Counted from the first letter of the stretch, positions 18,101-27,506 are shown. The stretch is DNA of 64,000 nt from an uncultured Bacteroides sp. (GCF_963666545.1 NZ_OY762899.1:2604001-2668000), one strand, 5' to 3'. Numbers and translations are program-made. The notes: generated by a model from the letters alone, not told the origin.

Positions 18101-18375
18101 CCATTAGTGGTACCCTTTTCCACTACATTTACTCCGATAATAGATTCTCCATTTTTGTCTTTAATAGATCCGGAGACGGTTATCTCCTTTTTTTGTTGCA
18201 CGCTTTCTACCGACAGACTTGTTCTTTCATTGGTCGCATACAATGGCATGCATCCCACTCCTGTCGCCAGAAAAGCACAAGTTGCCATTTTCAAGATTCC
18301 TTTTTGCAAAGGGCTTGCATTTCTTAAGGATGTGTTCATTTTCTTTTGAGTTTTAAGATTTATACTAAAGGTCAT
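15172..18375 (-). CDS. SusC/RagA-family TonB-dependent outer-membrane transporter
   Basis: A 1067-residue protein with signal region, a carboxypeptidase-regulatory-like domain (about 68-145), the conserved DETLDEVVVVGYGTQKKATL stretch leading into the plug, and a long beta-barrel ending in aromatic TIGASVTF. It imports oligosaccharides (or glycopeptides) made at the surface, energised by TonB-ExbBD. The longest frame begins with ATGA overlapping the stop of the GH127 gene. An internal ATG at 18339, giving MNTSLRN before the hydrophobic signal, is a credible alternative start. Unusually, an enzyme gene precedes susC in the operon. Confidence 0.95.
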   Translation of the reverse strand: MTFSINLKTQKKMNTSLRNASPLQKGILKMATCAFLATGVGCMPLYATNERTSLSVESVQQKKEITVSGSIKDKNGESIIGVNVVEKGTTNGTITDLEGKYSLKVNSAQSLLSVTYIGYKTQQIAVGNRSNINITLDEDTETLDEVVVVGYGTQKKATLTGSVSQVGGDELKKVSTVNISNSLAGKTAGIIANTRSGEPGEDNADILIRGKGTLGSTSPLIIVDGIADREFSRLNPEDIESISVLKDASAAIYGARAANGVILVTTKRGKEGKIKFNYNGNVAISQPTRIPEMLNSFQYATYVNEYDLGHGEAATYSAEALGLLQSGEDQIKYPSTDWWKSVAKDWTTKTQHSLSVSGGNDKLSFYTSAQYLSQDVIYKKGAQDYNQYQFTTNIDAKISKSIHFSFDILGRQEVRNRGVYTSEDLFGYFLSTNPMAAPYYPNGLPRVGYDGVTNNAAINVTDLPGTDKTTYNTLNLKPRIRFDLDVITKGLYLEGYAAMDYHFSNGKTIKHPYDVYQYDYSTKEYTNRRDATGAISVNSWANNDNTITLNGRIGYSRLFNNKHRVDAFVAYEQSKYNYNTVSAYRTNYLSTAIPEIFAGSNVPEDKDNGGYSQATARQNYFGRVNYGYKDKYLAEVTMRYDGSMNFAPGHRWGLFPAFSAGWIISEENFFKPVSKIVNFLKVKASWGMMGNDDVSAYQYLSQYKFNTDISSMFGTEVVKGLYESRTANPLITWEKAQTFNIGFNSQFLDGKFGLDFDYFKSKRTDILITRNASIPTYSGLSLPAENLGKVNNQGIEIVATYRDKRGDFTWGVSGNFTYAKNKVVYMDEAATTPEWQRTTGHTIDGMVLYKALGIYQTQEEVNNSIHIAKAKPGDLIYEDTNGDKKITWDDAVRINQSATPKIVYGFTLNGGWKGFDLNVFFQGQADAKQMVQPTMNMATDFYEGRWIATNSAEENASAKWPRAFIKQTYGDQWNGVSSTWWLRDASFIRLKSIELGYTLPKLLLQNIGIENARIYVNGNNLFTIDKMKICDPEAGMFKNTKGEVVASGGIKGYPLQRMITIGASVTF

Positions 18376-20807
18376 TCATTTACTTTCCATTCAATAATAC
18401 CTCCCGATTCTCCTTTCTGTAGTTGGGCGGCTATTTTTAATCCGGTGGTGGTTACCGGCTTGAAGTTCAGTTTGTTATAGCAATCCTTTTTTACGATGTA
18501 TTGGTTCTTGGCTTCAACCTCTTTCCACGTTTTTCCTTCTTTATAGTAGAGCTTCCAACTTTCAGGGATGCGGAAGTTACCATCATAATGATCGAAATCT
18601 AGCCAGTATACTTCTACGTTTGATACTGTTTCCGGTTTATCAAACTCATAGACCATTGTTTCTAACGAACCTTCCTTTAACCACCAATAGTGGTACGGCT
18701 TTGATATGTCCGATGAACTTTTGGGCTCCCATTGGTCGTTTACTCCCCAAGCCCATTCTTCTGTTGAGGCTGATTCGGGTGCATCTTTTTGAATAGGTGC
18801 CCTCATCGTAAATGTTCTTGCGCGTGAGGCGATTGTCGGTGCAGGAACAGGACGCGCATAATTGGCTGCGTAAGGAATCCATACGGCCATTTCGTCTGCC
18901 CCACGGTTGTTCCACGTAGAATACGGGATAGCTGTGAAGGCAACATCTTTTTCCCTCCCGTTGAGTGAGACTTCTTTTGCTTTTCCTTTCAGCACCATTA
19001 CACCGTTTAGTAGATCTTTATCGAATTGAACATCGAATGAAGTGTTTTCGGGGATGTACTTGTTAAGCACATGTTTGTCGGCTTGGTCGCTACCCTCCAG
19101 GCAATAGACTATTGGGCCGCGTTGTATGGCAAGTTTGCCTTCGTCGTCTTTTACATTTGGATTGGCTTTTATCCGGCGGACAGGCATTGGGAAGTTGATT
19201 TCTATTTTATCCCCTTTTTTCCATGTGCGCACTAAAGTGATATAGCCGTTGCTCTCTTTTACGCTTTCTTTTTTCCCGTTTATGGATAGGCTGATGGCCT
19301 GTGATTGATCGGTGAATGAATATAAGTCCGATGGAACAGGCGATTCTTTTGCCCAACCCGGCACGCGTAGTCTCACGGCGAACTTTGCTTGTTTCTCCGG
19401 ATTAACGGTCAACTCCACATGACCTTCCCACGGATAAGAGGTTGCCTGTTTTATCTCTATAGTGTTGGCTTTTGTATTGATGGAACCTTGGCTTTGCACA
19501 TAGAGGTTTACATAAATGTCATTCCCTTGTGTGGCATATACATAGTTTGGTATGGAAGGCATGAATCGGGTAATGTTGCCGGGACAGCAAGCGCATCCAA
19601 ACCATTTCTGGCGTTCATGTTGCCCCATTGATTCCAGTGGATTGTCGTAGAAGAATTTGTCACCACTTAAAGATACGCCCGAGATTACCCCATTATACAT
19701 GGCTCGTTCTACCACATCAATATATTTTGCATCTCCTGTAGCCAGAAACATTCGTTGATTCCAGTACACATTGGCTATGGCCGCACAAGTTTCACAGTAT
19801 GCTTGCTGGTTATGAAGTTCATAGTTTGGCCCGAAACCTTCTCCTTGTGCTCTGGAGCCCATTCCTCCTGTGATATATAGTTTTTTGCTAACCATATTGT
19901 CCCAAATGTTTTTCAGTGCATTAAAATATACAGTGTCATGGGTGAGAGAGGCAACATCGGCCACTCCTGAATAGAGGTAGCCGGCACGAACGGCATGCCC
20001 CACTATCTCTTTTTGTTGCAGAATAGGCATGTGATCTTGGCTATATGCATTTAGCTTGTGTCCGTCTGTTCCCCGACCAGTTTCTTCCACAAAGTATTTG
20101 GCCAGTTTTAGATAATTTTCATTTCCGGTAACGTTGTACAGTTTGGCCAATGCCATTTCAACAATCGGATGTCCGGACGGAACATGTTTCTGTCCTCCGT
20201 TAGGGCCGAATACCTTACAGATAAGGTCGGCATTCTTAATGGCTATATTGAGTAATGCCTTTTTTCCGGTAGCTTTATAATGGGCAACGGCTGCTTCATA
20301 TAGATGTCCGCAGTTATAAAGTTCATGGCTGTTTATTTTTTCCCATTTGCTGCTTCCCCACCAACCCGAAAGGCGAGTACATTTGTTCGTAACGCAAGTA
20401 CAAAGGTATCCGTCTGTTTCTTGAGCCGCACCGATTAAATGAATCACACTGTCGAGATAAGCATCTAATTTTTTGTCATACTTTACGGCTAGTGAATAAG
20501 AAGCTCCTTCAATGATTTTATATGGATCGGTGTCGTCAAACGAGAAATCTCCTTTTTGCTCTCCTTTTATCAAGCCACCGGCAAGAGCGAAGTTGTCAAA
20601 ACGCCCGTTCTTTTCGCACTCTTTGAAGGCTGACGGAATAGACACTGTTCGGTTAGTCTCTATTCTTGGAGCCCAGAAACTGTCGCAGAAATGGACTTGT
20701 GTAAAGGGAACTTCTTTTATCGGATCTCCGGGTTGTTTGTAGGATGAACTACATGATAATACTCCTATTGTAATACATCCAATGAGCAGAAGGGTTTTGC
20801 CTCTCAT
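18372..20807 (-). CDS. GH127 beta-L-arabinofuranosidase family lipoprotein (first PUL gene)
   Basis: An 811-residue GH127 protein, predicted lipoprotein (lipobox VLSC, Cys19). The zinc-cysteine centre is intact: Glu339 and Cys341 in AYCETCAA, Cys407 and Cys408 in FGCACCP. A C-terminal beta-rich extension (about 680-811) resembles that of the other GH127 in this PUL, but the chain is clearly diverged from it. Lipidation suggests membrane anchoring, unlike the type I signal of the distal copy. It is the first gene downstream of the divergent HTCS promoter region and overlaps susC by an ATGA junction, so the two are probably translationally coupled. Confidence 0.9.
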   Translation of the reverse strand: MRGKTLLLIGCITIGVLSCSSSYKQPGDPIKEVPFTQVHFCDSFWAPRIETNRTVSIPSAFKECEKNGRFDNFALAGGLIKGEQKGDFSFDDTDPYKIIEGASYSLAVKYDKKLDAYLDSVIHLIGAAQETDGYLCTCVTNKCTRLSGWWGSSKWEKINSHELYNCGHLYEAAVAHYKATGKKALLNIAIKNADLICKVFGPNGGQKHVPSGHPIVEMALAKLYNVTGNENYLKLAKYFVEETGRGTDGHKLNAYSQDHMPILQQKEIVGHAVRAGYLYSGVADVASLTHDTVYFNALKNIWDNMVSKKLYITGGMGSRAQGEGFGPNYELHNQQAYCETCAAIANVYWNQRMFLATGDAKYIDVVERAMYNGVISGVSLSGDKFFYDNPLESMGQHERQKWFGCACCPGNITRFMPSIPNYVYATQGNDIYVNLYVQSQGSINTKANTIEIKQATSYPWEGHVELTVNPEKQAKFAVRLRVPGWAKESPVPSDLYSFTDQSQAISLSINGKKESVKESNGYITLVRTWKKGDKIEINFPMPVRRIKANPNVKDDEGKLAIQRGPIVYCLEGSDQADKHVLNKYIPENTSFDVQFDKDLLNGVMVLKGKAKEVSLNGREKDVAFTAIPYSTWNNRGADEMAVWIPYAANYARPVPAPTIASRARTFTMRAPIQKDAPESASTEEWAWGVNDQWEPKSSSDISKPYHYWWLKEGSLETMVYEFDKPETVSNVEVYWLDFDHYDGNFRIPESWKLYYKEGKTWKEVEAKNQYIVKKDCYNKLNFKPVTTTGLKIAAQLQKGESGGIIEWKVNE

Positions 20808-20857
20808 AACGTTCTGGTTTTTGAATTAGATTTTTAACTTATGTTTCGGTACGATTG

Positions 20858-20865
20858 CAAATTAA
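20858..20865 (-). promoter_or_regulatory. Candidate -7 element for the PUL operon
   Basis: On the minus strand this reads TTAATTTG, one mismatch from the Bacteroides -7 box TAnnTTTG, about 50 bp before the GH127 start codon. No TTTG -33 box lies at the right distance, which would fit a promoter that needs an activator. Placement is inferred from spacing to the 20893-20921 direct repeat. Confidence 0.35.
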
Positions 20866-20892
20866 GGTGAAAAAGAAGAGTGATGATAAAAG

Positions 20893-20921
20893 AATAGTCT
20901 ATGACTATGCAAAAATAGTCT
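20893..20921. promoter_or_regulatory. Direct repeat, candidate HTCS operator
   Basis: AATAGTCT occurs at 20893-20900 and again at 20914-20921, exactly 21 bp (two helical turns) apart. The first copy is also half of an inverted repeat, ATAGTC-TAT-GACTAT. It lies between the HTCS gene and the first PUL gene, and about 27 bp beyond the candidate -7 box, a typical place for an AraC-type activator site. Confidence 0.5.
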
Positions 20922-20969
20922 GAATGGTGAATAAATGTTTTAGAGCCGATTATCCTTGATTATTAAGGC

Positions 20970-21005
20970 TTTGAGCCTGATGGCTGGATTATTCTTCTAG
21001 CTTTG
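20970..21005 (+). promoter_or_regulatory. Candidate promoter of the HTCS gene
   Basis: TAGCTTTG (20998-21005) matches the Bacteroides -7 consensus. A TTTG at 20970-20973 could be the -33 box, but the 24-bp spacer is longer than the usual 19-21. The predicted start of transcription is about 75 bases ahead of the HTCS start codon. Confidence 0.4.
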
Positions 21006-21087
21006 TGGATGATATTGGGATGTTCTCTCGAATAAAAGCGTTAATATTGCAAAAAGAAACAAATCTTTAGCCCCCTCTTTTCTATTA

Positions 21088-24000
21088 ATGAAGAAATATC
21101 TATTTTTACTCATAGCTCTATTCGCTATTTTCTTGTCGATAGCTAAGGCTGAACCCAGAGTTTTTAGCTTTCGTCATTATACTGTAGACAATGGACTCTC
21201 CTCTAATATTGTCAGGAGCATCTTGCAAGATAAGCGAGGCTTCATCTGGATTGGAACTGAAGAGGGGCTGAACTGCTTTGACGGGCAAAACATCAAAAAG
21301 TATTTGAGCAACGGTAGTTCTCCAACGACTTTGGGCAACAGCTACATCAACGTGCTGTTTGAAGATAGTGAAGGGAAGTTGTGGATTGGTACGGACACAG
21401 GCGTTTATATTTATATCTATGAAAAAGATCTCTTCTATCTTTTTCGTCCACAAACGAAAGAGGGAGTGACGATCACGTCTATCATCAACAACATTGTAGA
21501 GGACAAGCAGGGTAATGTGTGGCTTGCTACTTACGGGCAAGGGGCTTTTAAATATAGCCTATCGTCTCGGAAACTTGAGCAATATATGTTTCCCGGCCAG
21601 CCACAAAGTTTGATTAATTATATTTATGCGGATAAACAGGGTGACGTATGGGTGGCATCGAAGATTGCGAAGAAACCTTTGGCAAAATTCGATAAGCATA
21701 AGAATTGTTTTGAGAAATTTCCGATATTGCTTGCTTCTACTGATAAAGAATCTACCTTCTTATATCTATTGGAAAGCACTAAAGGAGAACTTTGGTTGGG
21801 AACATGGGACGACGGTATCAGGAGACTGGATAAGCATACCGGCAAAACGACGACCTTTCTCTCCCCTAAGATGGAAGGGGGCATTTTGCATATACATAGT
21901 ATGGCAGAGATGAGTCGGGATGTGTTGATGATTGGTTCCGACGATGGACTTAGCATACTGAATACGGCTACCGGAGAACATCAACTATTAGTTTCGGATG
22001 AGACGAGTTTGACTTCTTTATCCAATAAGTTTATCTACCCCATCGTTAAGGATAGGGAAGGAGGAATCTGGATTGGTACGTACTATGGTGGAGTGAATTA
22101 CTTGTCGCCCAACAGCGGTATGTTTAGAGGATATGCCTATTCTCACTTCAGAAACTCTATTAATGGAGACATTGTCAGCCGTTTTTGTGAGGATAAGAAT
22201 GGGAATATCTGGATTGGGACGGATGATGGGGGGCTTAACTGTTATAACCCTAAGACTGGAATATTTAAACCCTACATGCCCGAAATAGGAAAGAATAGCC
22301 TGTCTTATCACAATGTACATGCACTTTGCCTGAACGATGACGAACTTTGGATTGGTACCTATTCGGGTGGACTGGATGTGATGAATCTTAAAACCGGGCA
22401 CTTCAGGCATTACGATACAGATGAAAAGGATCTTCGAACACTCGATGGAAGCAGTATTTATGCCATATTTAGAGATCGGGAGAAACGAATTTGGGTGACG
22501 AGCATGTCGGGTGTGAATCTGTATCATCCTGAAACGGATGACTTTACCAGAGTGAAAGACTTTGGCTTCATGACAATGGATATCAAACAAGATGTGGATG
22601 GATATCTTTGGTTTGGCACGCAGGGTAAAGGGCTTTTTCGCTACAATCCTTCCCGGCACGAATGGCGTAATTATACTCATGCTGCGGACGATAAGCATTC
22701 GATAGCTAGTAATCAGATTAATAGTCTGTACGTTGATTCTCACGATGTACTATGGATTGGCACCGGAGATGGTTTGTGTAGATATGATTCGAAGAAAGAT
22801 GGATTCGTAACCATTCCGTTGAAAATCCCGAGTAATAATATTTGTTGCATCATTGAGAGTGATGAATTGTTGTGGCTTACTACGTCAAGAGGTTTGGTAC
22901 GTTATAATCATCATGCTACGGGAAAGCCTGTTTGCCAGGTATTCACTAAAAGCGATGGTCTGCAAAGTGACCAATTCATCTTTAATTCCGGGTTGAGAGC
23001 AACTTCCGGTCAGATTTACGTCGGAACACTCAATGGCTTTAATACTTTCTGTTCGGCTAAGATTAAGAAGAATGTCTATGTTCCTCCGGTGGTTATCACA
23101 AACTTGGAGATCTTCAATAAAGAAATTCCGATTGATCCAAATGGGTTGCTACCGACAGAACTGTCTAGTATAGATTGCCTGAATTTATCTTATAAAGAGA
23201 ATGTGTTCAGTCTGAGGTATGCGGCATTGAGTTATAGTACTCCTGAGAAGAATCAATATGCCTACAAGCTTGATGGATTTGATGAAGAATGGAATTATGT
23301 TGGTACTCAGACAAAGGCTACTTATACAAATCTGCCTGCAGGTAGTTATACCTTTAGAGTGAAAGCCTGCAATAACGATGGTGTTTGGAATGAAACCGGC
23401 GCGCAATTGCGCATTGTTATTCATCCTCCGTTCTATCTCACAGTTGGTTTTAAGATTGTTTATTTCACTTTACTCTGTCTACTGGCTGTCTTCATCATCC
23501 GAACAATGCATCAGCGTTCCGAACGTAGACATAAAGAGCGGATAAAAGAGATTCAGCAAGAAAAGGAAAAGGAGGTATACGATTCCAAAATTCAGTTCTT
23601 CACAATGATAGCTCATGAGATTCGAACACCGGTTTCACTCATCATTGGCCCGATGGAAAAGATTATGTCGACCGATTCTTCCTTGTCGGATATTGTTCGG
23701 AAAGAGCTCAATATTATTAACCGAAACAGTCAAAGGTTGCTTACGTTGGTGAATCAATTGCTTGATTTTAGAAAAGTGGAACAAGGGGCCTTTACGATTA
23801 TGCCAAGTAAGTGCAATATTCATGAATTATTGATGAATGTATATGAACGCTTCAATCCTCTGCTTCAGCAGCGAGGGATAGAGTTTGTATTCGACTGTCC
23901 GGACAAAGAATTTGAAGCTGTGGTAGATCAGGAGGCAATGACGAAGGTGGTGAGTAATTTGCTTACGAATGCCAATAAGTTTACCAAAGACCGTATTGTT

Positions 24001-25119
24001 CTTCAATGCTTGGTCAGCACTTCTGAATCGAGTTTCCAGATATGGGTTACCGATAATGGTTGTGGCATTCCCGATGAAGAAAAGGAAAAGATTTTTCAAC
24101 CGTTCTATCAGATTGCATCGGGTACAAAACCCGGTACAGGAATCGGCCTGAACTTGGTGAAAAGTATAGTAGAAGCGCATCATGGCATGGTAGAGGTTGA
24201 ATCTGAAGTAGGGCAAGGTAGTTCGTTTATTATCTCTCTCCCTATTCTTAATGCTCTGCCAACGAACCATCATAACAGTTCGCTTTCAGAGGATAATGTC
24301 GTTGTTCAGGAGGTTGATTTGTGCGATGAAGCGCCGAAGGGCTATTATGATGGCGACAAACTTCGATTGCTTATCATTGACGATAATGAAGAGATGCGCC
24401 ATTTCCTTGCTGATAGTTTCCTTGATGAATATCAGGTGCTTACGGCAAATGATGGAGTGGATGCATTGGAGGAGTTAAGCAAAAACAATGTGAATCTTAT
24501 TATAAGTGACTTGATGATGCCTCGTATGGATGGGCTTACTTTGTGTGAACAACTTCATTCAGACATATCATACAGTCACATCCCTATTATTCTGCTTACG
24601 GCTAAAACCGATTTGAGCTCGAAGATTGAAGGGATGAACATTGGTGCCGATGCATATGTAGAGAAGCCTTTCTCTATTCAATACCTGAGGGCTTGTGTGC
24701 GCAATTTGCTTGCTTCGCGCATGATGCTCAAGACTAAATTTACTGAAATGCCTTTTGTTCCATTGAAGAGCATTGCGGTAAACAAAGCGGAAGAGCAATT
24801 CTTGGCACAGATGAATGAGGTGATAGAAAAGAACATTTCAAATATCGATTTCTCGGTGGATCTGTTGGCTAAAGAGCTTTGCATTAGCCGTTCGGGATTG
24901 TTTGCTAAAATCAAAGCAATGGCAGATGTTACCCCTAATGAGTTGATACAACTCGTTCGTTTGAAGAAAGCTGCGGAATTGCTAATAGAGAAAAGTATGC
25001 GAGTGAACGAGGTGGCTTACGCTGTAGGGTTTAATAATCCGTCTTATTTTGCTAAATGTTTTCAGAAGCAGTTTGGGTTAAAGCCAATGGACTTTGTGGT
25101 TAAATGGAAAAAACCTTGA
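21088..25119 (+). CDS. Hybrid two-component system regulator (HTCS) of the PUL
   Basis: A 1343-residue single-chain sensor and activator. Order: signal peptide; two periplasmic seven-bladed propellers built of repeats with WIGT-like ends (about 25-715); Y_Y_Y domain (about 720-780); membrane span (about 788-807); histidine kinase with HEIRTP (His near 842) and ATPase N/G boxes (about 955-1050); receiver domain starting IIDDNEEM (about 1095) with phospho-acceptor Asp in SDLMMP (about 1140); and an AraC-type helix-turn-helix (about 1247-1343). Such proteins bind an oligosaccharide in the periplasm and switch on the adjacent susCD operon. It is divergent from the PUL with a 280-bp shared control region. 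The stop is followed by 180 bp before hppA. Confidence 0.96.
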   Translation: MKKYLFLLIALFAIFLSIAKAEPRVFSFRHYTVDNGLSSNIVRSILQDKRGFIWIGTEEGLNCFDGQNIKKYLSNGSSPTTLGNSYINVLFEDSEGKLWIGTDTGVYIYIYEKDLFYLFRPQTKEGVTITSIINNIVEDKQGNVWLATYGQGAFKYSLSSRKLEQYMFPGQPQSLINYIYADKQGDVWVASKIAKKPLAKFDKHKNCFEKFPILLASTDKESTFLYLLESTKGELWLGTWDDGIRRLDKHTGKTTTFLSPKMEGGILHIHSMAEMSRDVLMIGSDDGLSILNTATGEHQLLVSDETSLTSLSNKFIYPIVKDREGGIWIGTYYGGVNYLSPNSGMFRGYAYSHFRNSINGDIVSRFCEDKNGNIWIGTDDGGLNCYNPKTGIFKPYMPEIGKNSLSYHNVHALCLNDDELWIGTYSGGLDVMNLKTGHFRHYDTDEKDLRTLDGSSIYAIFRDREKRIWVTSMSGVNLYHPETDDFTRVKDFGFMTMDIKQDVDGYLWFGTQGKGLFRYNPSRHEWRNYTHAADDKHSIASNQINSLYVDSHDVLWIGTGDGLCRYDSKKDGFVTIPLKIPSNNICCIIESDELLWLTTSRGLVRYNHHATGKPVCQVFTKSDGLQSDQFIFNSGLRATSGQIYVGTLNGFNTFCSAKIKKNVYVPPVVITNLEIFNKEIPIDPNGLLPTELSSIDCLNLSYKENVFSLRYAALSYSTPEKNQYAYKLDGFDEEWNYVGTQTKATYTNLPAGSYTFRVKACNNDGVWNETGAQLRIVIHPPFYLTVGFKIVYFTLLCLLAVFIIRTMHQRSERRHKERIKEIQQEKEKEVYDSKIQFFTMIAHEIRTPVSLIIGPMEKIMSTDSSLSDIVRKELNIINRNSQRLLTLVNQLLDFRKVEQGAFTIMPSKCNIHELLMNVYERFNPLLQQRGIEFVFDCPDKEFEAVVDQEAMTKVVSNLLTNANKFTKDRIVLQCLVSTSESSFQIWVTDNGCGIPDEEKEKIFQPFYQIASGTKPGTGIGLNLVKSIVEAHHGMVEVESEVGQGSSFIISLPILNALPTNHHNSSLSEDNVVVQEVDLCDEAPKGYYDGDKLRLLIIDDNEEMRHFLADSFLDEYQVLTANDGVDALEELSKNNVNLIISDLMMPRMDGLTLCEQLHSDISYSHIPIILLTAKTDLSSKIEGMNIGADAYVEKPFSIQYLRACVRNLLASRMMLKTKFTEMPFVPLKSIAVNKAEEQFLAQMNEVIEKNISNIDFSVDLLAKELCISRSGLFAKIKAMADVTPNELIQLVRLKKAAELLIEKSMRVNEVAYAVGFNNPSYFAKCFQKQFGLKPMDFVVKWKKP

Positions 25120-25301
25120 CGTATTAAATGAATACTTTTATCTGCAGAAGCAAACTCAGAGATGGTAGCAGATAATGATGTCAGAAAGAAGCTTGTTTAG
25201 CGTATTTATTCTTCCAAATGTTTCTTTTCCTATTTTTTTCTTTGCCTATCTCATTAATAATCAATATTTTTAGGCCATTGTAACCTCTAATATTGGAATC
25301 T

Positions 25302-27506
25302 ATGGATAGTTTACTCTTTTGGCTTATCCCTGCAGCCGCTTTTGCGGCTCTTTGTTTTGCTCTCTATTTTCATAAACAGATGATGAAAGAGAGCGAAGGA
25401 ACTCCTCAAATGGTAAAAATTGCTGCGGCCGTTCGCAAGGGCGCCATGTCTTATCTGAAACAGCAGTATAAGATTGTGGCGTGGGTGTTTTTGGGCTTGG
25501 TGATTTTATTCTCGATTATGGCTTATGGCTTCGAAGTACAAAACTCTTGGGTGCCGATTGCTTTTCTTACCGGTGGCTTCTTTTCAGGACTCTCGGGCTT
25601 TCTGGGCATGAAGACAGCTACGTATGCTTCCGCTCGCACCGCAAATGCGGCTCGTACCTCTTTAAACAAGGGATTACGCATTGCTTTCAGAAGCGGGGCG
25701 GTGATGGGACTTGTTGTTGTAGGTTTGGGATTGCTTGATATTTCCTTTTGGTATTTGTTACTCAACTGGGCGATTCCCGCTGATGTGCTTACGCCGGCAA
25801 GTAAACTTTGTGTTGTAACGACTACCATGCTTACTTTTGGTATGGGTGCCAGCACGCAAGCACTTTTTGCTCGTGTGGGAGGTGGCATTTATACTAAAGC
25901 AGCAGATGTGGGTGCCGATCTTGTTGGTAAGGTTGAGGCCGGAATTCCGGAAGATGATCCACGTAATCCGGCTACGATTGCCGATAATGTGGGTGATAAT
26001 GTAGGTGATGTAGCCGGGATGGGAGCTGATCTTTATGAATCCTATTGTGGCGCAATCTTGTCGACTGCTGCTTTGGGAGCTGCCGCGTTTATGCATACGG
26101 CGGATATTGGAATGCAGTTCAAGGCGGTGATTGCTCCTATGTTAATAGCTGCCGTTGGTATTTTATTATCCATCGTTGGTATCTTTTCGGTGAGAACGAA
26201 GGAAAATGCTACAATGAAAGATTTACTTAGCTCGCTGGCTATTGGTACTAATTTGAGTTCAGTCCTTATAGTGGTTGCAACTTTCTTTATTCTATGGCTT
26301 TTACAGTTGGAGAACTGGGCACTGATCTCATGTTCAGTTATTGTGGGTCTTGTTGTTGGTCTAATTATCGGTCGATCTACTGAATATTATACCTCTCAGT
26401 CATATGCTCCTACGCGAAGACTTGCTGAGAGTGGAAAAACCGGTCCTGCTACGGTAATCATTTCGGGTATTGGATTGGGCATGTTGTCGACTGCAATACC
26501 AGTGTTGGCTGTAGTGATTGGCGTTATTGCCTCTTATTTGTTTGCTTCTAATTTCGATTTCTTAAATGTGGGAATGGGTTTATATGGCATTGGCATAGCC
26601 GCTGTGGGAATGCTTTCTACTTTAGGCATCACTCTGGCGACAGATGCTTATGGACCGATAGCTGATAATGCGGGTGGTAATGCGGAAATGGCCGGTTTGG
26701 GTGAGGAGGTGCGTAAGCGTACGGATGCCCTTGATTCATTAGGGAATACAACGGCAGCAACCGGAAAAGGATTTGCTATAGGTTCTGCTGCACTAACAGG
26801 GCTTGCACTACTTGCTTCGTATGTGGAAGAGATCCGTATCGGACTCACGCGACTTGGCACTACACAGTTGGCTCTTCCTCATGGTGATGTTATTGATGTC
26901 TCAAAAGCTACGTTCCTTGATTTCATGAATTATTATGGCGTTACGCTGATGAATCCAAAAGTACTTTCCGGTATGTTTCTCGGTTCTATGATGGCATTCT
27001 TGTTCTGCGGTTTGACGATGAACGCGGTGGGGCGTGCAGCCGGAAAGATGGTAGATGAAGTTCGTCGGCAGTTTCGTGAGATAAAAGGCATTCTTACTGG
27101 CGAGGCAGAGCCTGATTATGAACGCTGCGTGGCTATATCTACAAAGGGTGCACAGCGAGAGATGATCTTACCTTCGTTACTTGCTATTCTCGCACCGATT
27201 CTTACCGGATTTATATTTGGTGTTCCCGGCGTACTGGGTTTGTTGGTTGGCGGATTGAGTAGCGGTTTTGTACTCGCCATCTTTATGGCTAATTCCGGTG
27301 GGGCATGGGACAATGCAAAGAAGTATGTAGAAGAAGGGAATTTGGGCGGTAAAGGTAGCGATGTTCATAAGGCTACTGTCGTTGGCGATACTGTTGGTGA
27401 TCCGTTTAAAGATACTTCCGGCCCAAGCTTGAACATCTTGATTAAGCTGATGAGCATGGTCGCTATTGTGATGGCGGGACTTACTGTGGCTTGGAGCTTG
27501 TTCTAA
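25302..27506 (+). CDS. hppA: Membrane-bound ion-pumping pyrophosphatase
   Basis: A 734-residue polytopic membrane protein hydrolysing pyrophosphate to pump ions. The catalytic loops are plain: [11 protein letters not shown], then [19 protein letters not shown], and a C-terminal [15 protein letters not shown]. The motif [10 protein letters not shown] has Ala at the position that is Lys in K+-independent enzymes, so a K+-dependent enzyme pumping Na+, or Na+ and H+, is inferred. A TTG codon at 25293 extends the frame by three residues, but the ATG at 25302 (MDSLLFW) is the better start. It is followed by a non-coding tail containing a 21-22 bp repeat rhythm and then a strong terminator. Confidence 0.94.
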   Translation: MDSLLFWLIPAAAFAALCFALYFHKQMMKESEGTPQMVKIAAAVRKGAMSYLKQQYKIVAWVFLGLVILFSIMAYGFEVQNSWVPIAFLTGGFFSGLSGFLGMKTATYASARTANAARTSLNKGLRIAFRSGAVMGLVVVGLGLLDISFWYLLLNWAIPADVLTPASKLCVVTTTMLTFGMGASTQALFARVGGGIYTKAADVGADLVGKVEAGIPEDDPRNPATIADNVGDNVGDVAGMGADLYESYCGAILSTAALGAAAFMHTADIGMQFKAVIAPMLIAAVGILLSIVGIFSVRTKENATMKDLLSSLAIGTNLSSVLIVVATFFILWLLQLENWALISCSVIVGLVVGLIIGRSTEYYTSQSYAPTRRLAESGKTGPATVIISGIGLGMLSTAIPVLAVVIGVIASYLFASNFDFLNVGMGLYGIGIAAVGMLSTLGITLATDAYGPIADNAGGNAEMAGLGEEVRKRTDALDSLGNTTAATGKGFAIGSAALTGLALLASYVEEIRIGLTRLGTTQLALPHGDVIDVSKATFLDFMNYYGVTLMNPKVLSGMFLGSMMAFLFCGLTMNAVGRAAGKMVDEVRRQFREIKGILTGEAEPDYERCVAISTKGAQREMILPSLLAILAPILTGFIFGVPGVLGLLVGGLSSGFVLAIFMANSGGAWDNAKKYVEEGNLGGKGSDVHKATVVGDTVGDPFKDTSGPSLNILIKLMSMVAIVMAGLTVAWSLF

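Noticed and set aside
20910-20917. Exact minus-strand TAnnTTTG box (TATTTTTG) ahead of the first GH127
   Set aside because: It overlaps the second AATAGTCT copy and has no -33 partner; as the -7 box it would leave no room for activator binding upstream. The weaker box at 20858 fits better, although this is not proven.
25121-25139. Small hairpin GTATT-AAATG-AATAC after the first HTCS
   Set aside because: Only five A/T-rich pairs; too weak to call a terminator with confidence.
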